15,002 nt of DNA, from the NCBI GenBank assembly GCA_007117185.1, contig SKHA01000051.1, positions 1 to 15,002 of the forward strand. The letters run 5' to 3'. The first letter of the stretch is position 1. Every line of letters starts with the position of its first letter. The translations under genes were made by a program, and so were the position numbers. The stretch comes from Spirochaeta sp. (lineage in GTDB: Bacteria; Spirochaetota; Spirochaetia; DSM-27196; Alkalispirochaetaceae). The notes below the pieces were generated by a model that made no database searches, was not told where the DNA came from, and worked only from the letters and a program-made list of their open reading frames with translations. Below are positions 6,713 through 12,004 of this stretch, piece by piece.

Positions 6713-8455
6713 TCATTCCACCACCAGGATGTTCAACCCCGGGGCAACCGGGCGACTGATCTCTTCGGCAACCACAGGAGCGCGCCCTACCCGCAGGTAC
6801 GCACCTGCCTCCGAGATCATCAGCAGCGGGAGAGTTCGGGGCTGACCATCGACGGAGATCATCTGCCCTGATGGTCCGAGAATCAAGACTCCCGTCCTCA
6901 CGTCTTCCCCGGTGTAGGAATCCAGCTCTGCGGCCACCCCGATCGGATAGGCAAAGCGCTCCCGGGTCCAGTCAGAGAGACTGGCATCGGCAACACGACG
7001 GTTACTGCGCCACCGCAGCGCAGAGGCGACAACCGTCACTGCACCCACACCAACGGCACCCCAGCGGATCGCCTCCACCACGGCGGCGTCACCGGCAGGC
7101 TCATCGTAAAAAAAGTAACCCCCCACACCCATTCCCGCGGCGCCAACAGCCATCCCCACAATCGGCCAGGGCCTGCTGCGGCGCTCTCGAAGGGAGTCCG
7201 ACTCCGCCCGGGCGCTGTTCCATGCACGCTGCTCTGCCTGAACCATGGCATCCTGCCGCAACGCCAGCTCCCGGTTCAGATCTGCCATGGCATCCAGAAG
7301 CTGCCCCGCTTCATCCCAAAGCCCCTGGTCCAGAACGCGGACCCGCTCAAGGTCCAGCAGGTGAAAATGAACCAGCGCGTTCCGCCTGGCCCGCTCGCGC
7401 AGCGGCTTATCCGCTGCGCCGATATGGCGTCGCGCTACCGGGACGGGAGCGACCGCGCCCCCCGTTCCCGAGAACTGCAGCGCCAGAAACTCTTTTTCAA
7501 GCTGCCACAGCGCCTCCAGGAACTCCTGGTCCCGCACCAGTTGATCCATCTGTTGCCGCGATTCCGACGAAGTGCGTTCAAGCAGCTGCCGGCTCTCCTG
7601 AAGGGTTCGCTCTGCCAGACCTGCTCTGGTGGGGTCGCCCTGCAGCCGGGCAACCAGATCGTGGCGCTGGATAATCTCTATCTGTTCCCGTACCGTCACC
7701 GCAGGGATCTGGAAAAAGATCTCCAGTGCTTCTCCGGGCCGGATAAGCCGGTCCGCAGAAAAGATGATCTGGTCTCCTCCTGTGCGCACAAGGGCAATTT
7801 CTATTGTCCGGCGACCCACCGGTACTTGTGGGATCGCTGCAAGATTCTCTCCCAGGGCAAAGCCATCCAGATACACCCGGTAGGGAACGTCGTCCCGGGA
7901 CGGGCGTAAGACGATCCCCCCCAGCTCGACGGGAAATCCAATCAGAGCTGAGGCGGTAGCAATGACCAGCTCGTCTGCTGCCTCCACCACATCGAACGCG
8001 CCATAGGCTTCCCGGGTGATACCACCGGCGATCCACCCTTCGGCGCCGCCGTAGAGGGCCGATTCCAGCTCGATCCGCCCCCGGTCAAGGTCGGTCAATC
8101 GACCAATGACCACCCCCTGCAGGCGTAATGATCTGCTGATCTCGGACAGGCGCGCCGGCCCCTGCATCGAATACGGGTTGAACGGCTCAACCGTCACAAC
8201 CTCGAACCGTCCGCTGGTCTGCAACAACAGAGTAATGGTTCGGGTCATCTCCGCGGCGACCCTGTCCAGTTCTGCCAGAGCAGTGTCGTTGACTACCGGA
8301 AGCACCGCCACACGGCCAGTGCGAACGGCGGAACCCCCGGGAGGGACGGTTTCAGCCACCTGGGCATCCACGCCGCTAATGGCCAGCACCCCCATCACCA
8401 CAACAGCAGCTGCCGTTATCATCTTCATTCCCGTTTTACCCGTTCGCATCGGCAT
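6713..8455 (-). CDS. Envelope protein with TolB-like N-terminus, PEGA-like segment, coiled coil and two C-terminal membrane helices
   Basis: This 580-residue protein is of unknown role. Residues about 10-31 are a signal peptide, with likely cleavage after GVDA. Residues 48-135 (GRVAVLPVVNDT..., then GRFEVVTVEPF) resemble the TolB N-terminal/CsgG-type alpha-beta domain found in lipoproteins and outer-membrane assembly factors. Residues about 192-222 (YRVYLDGFALGENLAAIPQVPVGRRTIEI) look like a PEGA-type beta repeat. Residues 255-425 are helical and charged, probably coiled coil. Two hydrophobic segments follow (about 430-450 and 464-481), then a 100-residue beta-rich C-terminal domain. The start overlaps the end of the 104-aa gene by 20 bases, with AAGAAAGG just upstream, so the pair is translationally coupled. 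An ATG at the third codon is equally possible. Confidence 0.75.
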   Translation of the reverse strand: MPMRTGKTGMKMITAAAVVVMGVLAISGVDAQVAETVPPGGSAVRTGRVAVLPVVNDTALAELDRVAAEMTRTITLLLQTSGRFEVVTVEPFNPYSMQGPARLSEISRSLRLQGVVIGRLTDLDRGRIELESALYGGAEGWIAGGITREAYGAFDVVEAADELVIATASALIGFPVELGGIVLRPSRDDVPYRVYLDGFALGENLAAIPQVPVGRRTIEIALVRTGGDQIIFSADRLIRPGEALEIFFQIPAVTVREQIEIIQRHDLVARLQGDPTRAGLAERTLQESRQLLERTSSESRQQMDQLVRDQEFLEALWQLEKEFLALQFSGTGGAVAPVPVARRHIGAADKPLRERARRNALVHFHLLDLERVRVLDQGLWDEAGQLLDAMADLNRELALRQDAMVQAEQRAWNSARAESDSLRERRSRPWPIVGMAVGAAGMGVGGYFFYDEPAGDAAVVEAIRWGAVGVGAVTVVASALRWRSNRRVADASLSDWTRERFAYPIGVAAELDSYTGEDVRTGVLILGPSGQMISVDGQPRTLPLLMISEAGAYLRVGRAPVVAEEISRPVAPGLNILVVE

Positions 8456-8750
8456 TACCTTTCTTCACCCGAATAACCAGCCGGTTGCCACCATCAGTAT
8501 ACAGAGGAACGCCAAAAAGTTCGTACTTTCCAATATAGTCGGGCAACCCCGGCGGGGGATCTCCCAGGCGGGCCCGGTAGCTCTGAAGCACCCGATAATG
8601 GGATACCGGCAGAACGATGGCCGTTGCTTCCTGCCGATTTTCCCGTAATCTGCTCAGCTCACGATACACTGCCACGATTATCTCTTCCGCTCCCGGGTGG
8701 GTCACCTTTTCCACACCGAAAGTGTATACCGTTTTCACGATACTCTCCAC
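8436..8750 (-). CDS. Conserved-looking 104-aa cytoplasmic protein of unknown function
   Basis: This 104-residue protein has no signal peptide or membrane helix. The N-terminal half is predicted helical (GAEEIIVAVYRELSRLRE). The C-terminal half has LPVSHYRVLQSYRARLG, a Pro-rich turn, then YIGKYELFGVPLYTDGG and a basic strand RLVIRVKKG. The layout loosely recalls small domains in phage-like capsid proteins, but the match is too weak to use. The ATG is supported by a Shine-Dalgarno AGGAAG 8 nt upstream. It is the first gene of a two-gene unit with the 580-aa envelope protein (20-base overlap) and is divergent from the Nudix gene with only 17 bases between starts. Function is unknown. Confidence 0.7.
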   Translation of the reverse strand: MESIVKTVYTFGVEKVTHPGAEEIIVAVYRELSRLRENRQEATAIVLPVSHYRVLQSYRARLGDPPPGLPDYIGKYELFGVPLYTDGGNRLVIRVKKGNADANG

Positions 8751-8761
8751 AATGGTATCTT
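8732..8761 (+). promoter_or_regulatory. Candidate promoter of the Nudix gene, leaderless type
   Basis: TTTTCA (8732-8737, 4 of 6), an 18-bp spacer and TATCTT (8756-8761, 4 of 6) precede the GTG at 8768 by 6 nt. The promoter overlaps the first codons of the divergent 104-aa gene. Confidence 0.4.
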
Positions 8762-8767
8762 CCTGCG

Positions 8768-9286
8768 GTGCAGGCTCAACAATTCAACTGGAAAAGCTAT
8801 CAACCCACAGAACAGGCGGTGCTGTGCTTTCTTCGCAGCGACCAGCGCATCCTCCTGATCCACAAGAAACGCGGTCTTGGGGCCGGTAAGATAAACGGCC
8901 CCGGGGGCAAACGGGAGCTGCCGGAATCACTTCAGGAGACAGCGTGCCGGGAGACTCGTGAGGAGGTGGGGATGGACCCGACGAATCCATCTCACGCTGG
9001 AATCCTCCGGTTTGCCTTCAGTAACGGGTACCTCCTGGAGGTACACGTCTTTCTGGCGACAGAATGGACCGGCCAGATGACTGAAACCGACGAGGCGGTG
9101 CCATTCTGGGTGCACGAGACGGAAATCCCATGGGACAGGATGTGGCAGGACGATCGCTACTGGTTGCCGAAAGTCCTCGCAGGGGCAACGGTGGAAGGGG
9201 AGATGTTTTTCGAGGACGACCGAATGACCTGGTGGGACCTGCGGTTTTCTGACGGTGTTCGGGACAGGGGACCATCACTCCTGTGA
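8768..9286 (+). CDS. Nudix hydrolase, MTH1-like 8-oxo-dGTP diphosphatase
   Basis: This 172-residue enzyme is predicted to hydrolyse oxidised purine nucleoside triphosphates before they enter DNA. The full Nudix box is at residues 47-69: Gly47, Glu53, then RETREEVG. The preceding KKRGLGAGKINGPGGK matches the MTH1 signature KKRGFGAGRWNGFGGK, with the base-contacting Asn at position 43. The distal WQDDRYWLP gives Trp126, Asp128 and Asp129, equivalent to MTH1 Trp117/Asp119/Asp120, which read the oxidised base. The only sensible in-frame start is the GTG at 8768; upstream codons read antisense to the 104-aa gene and lack homology. No Shine-Dalgarno sequence. The 3' end overlaps the convergent adenosyltransferase gene by 12 bases. 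Confidence 0.9.
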   Translation: MQAQQFNWKSYQPTEQAVLCFLRSDQRILLIHKKRGLGAGKINGPGGKRELPESLQETACRETREEVGMDPTNPSHAGILRFAFSNGYLLEVHVFLATEWTGQMTETDEAVPFWVHETEIPWDRMWQDDRYWLPKVLAGATVEGEMFFEDDRMTWWDLRFSDGVRDRGPSLL

Positions 9287-9844
9287 GTCAGCCCACCGAG
9301 CCACGATAAAGAGCCAGTCGCTGAGACGATTGAGAAAACGGGAGACCGTTTTCTGTTCCTCCAGCCCCTGCATCCGCACAACACGAACCACCGCCCGCTC
9401 TGCCCGGCGGACAACGGTACGGGCACGGTCGAACTCTGCTCCGACGATGGTATCGCCGGCCACAAAGAACCGCGGCTCCAGCTCCACCCGCTTTTTCCAG
9501 CCGGCGATATGCTCCTCCAGGCGCAGGATGTCTGCCTGGGTGATCACCGGTTGCCCCGACACGGGAGGGCTGTCAACCGGGCAGGCCATAACCCCGCCGG
9601 CGGTGAGCATCAGAAACTGCACCGCCTCAAGATCGTCCTGCAGGCGCGGCTCAAGGTCGCGGTCACGCAGCTGGGCGCGACAACACCCCAACGCCACCTG
9701 CGCCTCGTCTATTGTTCCCAGAGATTCGAAGGCAATGTCGTCCTTGTAGCGCCGCGATCCGTCGATCAGACCGCTTTGGCCATCGTCACCGCCACGGGTG
9801 GTAACGGGTGTGGCATCCTCGGTATCAGCTTCGTTTTGGTTCAT
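9275..9844 (-). CDS. Cob(I)alamin adenosyltransferase, PduO type
   Basis: The enzyme transfers adenosyl from ATP to cob(I)alamin, making coenzyme B12. The N-terminal ATP-binding segment is TRGGDDGQSGLIDGSRRYKDD (about residues 16-36), a slightly divergent form of the family's TGDxGxT...R..KDD. ESLGTIDEAQVALG follows (residues 40-53), the usual GTVDELNSALG block. The C-terminal helix ends LNRLSDWLFIVARWA, the conserved region near the cobalamin site. At 189 residues the length is normal. The ATG at 9844 is chosen because TTAGGCGG lies directly upstream; an in-frame ATG at 9889 would lie inside the sigma gene. The gap to the sigma-factor stop is 4 bases, so the two are co-transcribed. No other B12 gene is in the window. 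Confidence 0.88.
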   Translation of the reverse strand: MNQNEADTEDATPVTTRGGDDGQSGLIDGSRRYKDDIAFESLGTIDEAQVALGCCRAQLRDRDLEPRLQDDLEAVQFLMLTAGGVMACPVDSPPVSGQPVITQADILRLEEHIAGWKKRVELEPRFFVAGDTIVGAEFDRARTVVRRAERAVVRVVRMQGLEEQKTVSRFLNRLSDWLFIVARWADSQE

Positions 9845-9848
9845 CCGC

Positions 9849-10829
9849 CTAATATAAGTGACGGAAATCCTGAATGACCACGTTTTCACGCAACTTCAGG
9901 ATCGCTTTCTCCTGTATCTGCCGAACCCGCTCTCGAGTGATCCCCAGGAAGCGGCCAGTCTCCTCCAGGGTATACGGGCCCTCCCCTCCAAGACCGAAAC
10001 GCAATTTGATAATGCGCATTTCCCGTTCGTTCAGCTCTTCCAGAACATCTTCCAGGGTGTCCTGAAGGGTCAGGTGAAACGCCAGGTCGAAGGGCTGCGA
10101 TTGCTGCTCGTCCTCGATGAGGTCGGAAAGCCTGGTTGAGTTTTCCTCGTCCAGGGTGATATCCAGGGACGCAGTGTCCTGAGAGAGGCGCTGTATCTCC
10201 TGAACCCTGCCAGGGGTCAGGTTCATGTACTCCGAGACCTCACTGTCCCGGGCGTCGTGGCCGAGCTCCTGGGTAAGGTGTTTGGCCACGTAGAAGCACT
10301 TCTTGATGGTGTTCAGCATGTGCACGGGTATGCGAATGACCCGTCCCTTGTCGGCGAGGCTCTTGATGATCGCCTGCCTGATCCACCACGTACCATAGGT
10401 GGAAAATCGGCACCCCCGGGTATAGTCGAAACGTTCCACCGCTTCGATGAGGCCGATGTTGCCTTCGTCAATAAGATCAAGAAGGGTGAGCCCCCGGTTC
10501 TGATACTTCTTGGCGATCGATACCACCAGGCGCAGGTTGGCGTTTATCATGCGAGATTTATAGCTGCGCAGCTCTTCTTCCAGGCGACGGGTCAGGTCCG
10601 CGTCAACCGGGTCTTCGGCGTTGCGAAGGACCCCGATCTCGGAGCGGAGATCCTGTATCTTTTTGCCGATCGCCTGTTCCTCATCCACGGTAAGCAGAGA
10701 GTACGCCGCGATCTGCTTCAGGTAGAATGCAAGAGGATCATTATCTCCAGCAGCCGTTCCCTCGAGGATATCCTCGTACGGTTCGACGAAGTGAGATTGC
10801 GTGGACCTGCCCAGTGCGGTTGAACCCAT
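9849..10829 (-). CDS. RpoS-like (group 1/2) sigma-70 family RNA polymerase sigma factor
   Basis: This 326-residue sigma factor contains region 1.2 (DPLAFYLKQIAAYSLLTVDEE, residues 31-51), region 2 (NLRLVVSIAKKYQNRGL and DLIDEGNIGLIEAVERFDY, residues 98-136), and region 2.3-2.4 (FSTYGTWWIRQAI, residues 142-154). Region 3 spans about 160-220, and region 4.2 has the helix-turn-helix TLEETGRFLGITRERVRQIQ (residues 287-306). It lacks the long N-terminal 1.1 region and the nonconserved insert of housekeeping RpoD, so by size and layout it matches RpoS-type alternative sigma factors. The intact WWIRQAI region predicts recognition of a -10 box close to consensus. AGGGGG lies 4 nt before the ATG. It sits between the LysM/LytM gene and the cobalamin adenosyltransferase gene on the same strand. 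Confidence 0.93.
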   Translation of the reverse strand: MGSTALGRSTQSHFVEPYEDILEGTAAGDNDPLAFYLKQIAAYSLLTVDEEQAIGKKIQDLRSEIGVLRNAEDPVDADLTRRLEEELRSYKSRMINANLRLVVSIAKKYQNRGLTLLDLIDEGNIGLIEAVERFDYTRGCRFSTYGTWWIRQAIIKSLADKGRVIRIPVHMLNTIKKCFYVAKHLTQELGHDARDSEVSEYMNLTPGRVQEIQRLSQDTASLDITLDEENSTRLSDLIEDEQQSQPFDLAFHLTLQDTLEDVLEELNEREMRIIKLRFGLGGEGPYTLEETGRFLGITRERVRQIQEKAILKLRENVVIQDFRHLY

Positions 10830-10854
10830 GATGCCCCCTGATGCTTTTCACAAT

Positions 10855-10883
10855 ATGATAGCACACGTTCACAGATTCTTCAG
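10855..10883 (-). promoter_or_regulatory. Candidate internal promoter ahead of the sigma factor gene
   Basis: On the minus strand, CTGAAG (10878-10883) and TATCAT (10855-10860, 5 of 6) are separated by 17 bp. Initiation near 10848 would leave a leader of about 20 nt carrying the Shine-Dalgarno AGGGGG. No terminator hairpin is seen in the 74-bp gap, so read-through from the LysM gene is also expected. Confidence 0.4.
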
Positions 10884-10903
10884 CTTTTAAAGGAATTTTT
10901 CGG

Positions 10904-11776
10904 CTAACCCCGCGGCGCAGTGGCAGGGTCCACAAACTGGTTATCCCGCCACACGGAAAAGTAGAGCGCGCCCTCTCCTTCACTGGGGCTGATCCCCACA
11001 GCACCAAGGATGTTTCCGGCGCCAACAACGTCTCCGACGTCAACCAGGATCTGTTCCTGCCCGCCGTAGACATAGATGTAGCCCTGGCCGGATTGAACAA
11101 ATACCACGTTGCCGAAGGACGAATGGGGTCCGGCGTAAACCACCCGCCCTGAAGATATGGCTACCACCGGTGTTCCCCTGTCAGAGCGGATCATCACCCC
11201 GGGGAGTTTTCCCTGCAGGGTGGTCCGCCGCCCCGCCACCGGCCAGGCACCGCCATCGGCGAACGTGATGGGGCGCTCCACCGACACCGCCACCGGGACG
11301 GCTACCGGTTCCGTCGTAGGTTCTGTGCTTGCGGGTTCTGTACTTGTGGGTTCTCTGCTCTCCCGGGGTCCTGCTGCTGCGCCGGTGGTTCCCTCGGAGC
11401 CGGTTTCCCGGGAGGCGATGGTGACCGGTTCCGGCGAGGGAATGCGCAGACGCTGTCCGATACGGATCGTTGAATCGCTCAGGTCGTTAAGGTGCCGCAG
11501 CTGATCCACCGTGGTCTCGAATGTTCGGGCAATTCCGAAGAGGGTGTCGCCCCGCTGCACCTGATACCAGCTGCCCACCGTCAGAATGGTTCCCGGCAGT
11601 ACCAGGTCCGGCGAGTCAATTCGATTCAGCTCTGTCAGCTCACGAACAGAAAGACCGTACCGACGAGCTATACCGTAAAGGGTTTCTCCCTGCCGGACCT
11701 CGTGCTGCAGGGGATCTCCCTGCACCACCGTGGCAAATCCAACCAGTGCAATCAGAAGCAGAAGTGTGTATCTCAT
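10904..11776 (-). CDS. Secreted protein with two LysM domains and a degenerate M23/LytM domain (NlpD-like)
   Basis: This 290-residue periplasmic protein is predicted to bind peptidoglycan. Residues 1-20 form a signal peptide without a lipobox. LysM1 covers about 24-66 (VRQGETLYGIARRYGLSV) and LysM2 about 70-112 (VQRGDTLFGIARTFETTV). A Thr/Glu/Pro linker (about 125-168) leads to a LytM fold at 178-284 (GTPVVAISSGRVVYAG, FGNVVFVQSGQGYIYVY). All zinc ligands seem lost: the HxGxD position reads LPGVM (191-195), the YAH position reads YGG (237-239), and the HLHFE position reads ALYFSV (270-275). It should therefore not be a peptidase. Like NlpD and EnvC it may activate a cell-wall amidase. AGGGGA sits 8 nt before the ATG. 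It lies downstream of tRNA-Pro and upstream of the sigma factor gene, all on the minus strand. Confidence 0.9.
   Translation of the reverse strand: MRYTLLLLIALVGFATVVQGDPLQHEVRQGETLYGIARRYGLSVRELTELNRIDSPDLVLPGTILTVGSWYQVQRGDTLFGIARTFETTVDQLRHLNDLSDSTIRIGQRLRIPSPEPVTIASRETGSEGTTGAAAGPRESREPTSTEPASTEPTTEPVAVPVAVSVERPITFADGGAWPVAGRRTTLQGKLPGVMIRSDRGTPVVAISSGRVVYAGPHSSFGNVVFVQSGQGYIYVYGGQEQILVDVGDVVGAGNILGAVGISPSEGEGALYFSVWRDNQFVDPATAPRG
11319..11363 (-). repeat. 15-bp imperfect repeat, three units
   Basis: Three consecutive 15-base units start with GGTTCT on the plus strand (11319, 11334, 11349). The first two differ at three positions, and the third is more diverged. They encode the STEPA/STEPT-like linker between the LysM and LytM domains, so changes in copy number would alter linker length without a frameshift. 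Confidence 0.6.
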
Positions 11777-11844
11777 AAAGCTGTTCCCCTAACAACATCG
11801 GCAACAGCAAACATGAAATTGAATGTAACAAAGGCGGGAAAAAG

Positions 11845-11917
11845 TCGGGCTGAGAGGATTTGAACCTCCGACCTCACCGTCCCGAACGGCGCGCGCTAGC
11901 CCCTGCGCTACAGCCCG
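11845..11917 (-). tRNA. tRNA-Pro (anticodon CGG)
   Basis: The acceptor arms CGGGCTG and CAGCCCG pair fully, with discriminator A. The D stem is GCGC/GCGC. The anticodon stem CGCCG/CGGTG (one G-U pair) closes loop TTCGGGA, giving anticodon CGG. The T arm contains GGTTCAAATCC. No CCA is encoded; a run of five T follows closely. Length is 73 bases. Confidence 0.94.
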
Positions 11918-11927
11918 AATGAAGCTC

Positions 11928-11947
11928 GAGAGTACCAGCATACTCTC
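11928..11947. promoter_or_regulatory. 7-bp perfect inverted repeat between divergent tRNA-Pro and parvulin promoters
   Basis: GAGAGTA (11928-11934), a 6-base spacer CCAGCA, and TACTCTC (11941-11947) form a perfect palindrome. The left arm contains the tRNA-Pro -10 element. It lies about 21 bp upstream of the -35 of the parvulin gene. The position fits an operator for a dimeric regulator. The lack of a T-run argues against a terminator. Confidence 0.4.
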
Positions 11948-11958
11948 AGGCACGTCAA
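11929..11958 (-). promoter_or_regulatory. Promoter of tRNA-Pro
   Basis: On the minus strand, TTGACG (11953-11958, 5 of 6) and TACTCT (11929-11934) are separated by 18 bp. Initiation would fall a few bases before the mature 5' end at 11917. The same spacing is used by the tRNA-Gly promoter. Confidence 0.6.
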
Positions 11959-11968
11959 GCCCGATTCG

Positions 11969-11997
11969 TTGACAGGGACAAGGCTCCATGGTACCGT
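11969..11997 (+). promoter_or_regulatory. Promoter of the parvulin gene, leaderless type
   Basis: A perfect TTGACA (11969-11974), a 17-bp spacer and TACCGT (11992-11997) are followed after 7 nt by the ATG at 12005. No Shine-Dalgarno sequence is present. Transcription is predicted to start on or next to the start codon. Confidence 0.55.
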
Positions 11998-12004
11998 CCC
12001 GGCT

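Noticed and set aside
6420..6720. Integrated element at tRNA-Gly
   Set aside because: No integrase gene, no repeated copy of the tRNA 3' end and no compositional island beyond one gene were found.
6871..7909. Two plus-strand frames (267 and 182 codons) opposite the 580-aa gene
   Set aside because: They are Arg/Pro/Ser-rich with no family signal, and lie antisense to a protein with a clean signal peptide and domain order.
8624..8767. N-terminal extension of the Nudix protein from a TTG at 8624
   Set aside because: The extra 48 residues are antisense to the 104-aa gene, show no similarity to the family, and MTH1-like proteins begin close to the GTG at 8768.
11969..12004. TTG at 11969 as the start of the parvulin gene
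   Set aside because: The TTG is part of a perfect TTGACA -35 element, and the added 12 residues precede an otherwise normal N-terminus at the ATG at 12005.
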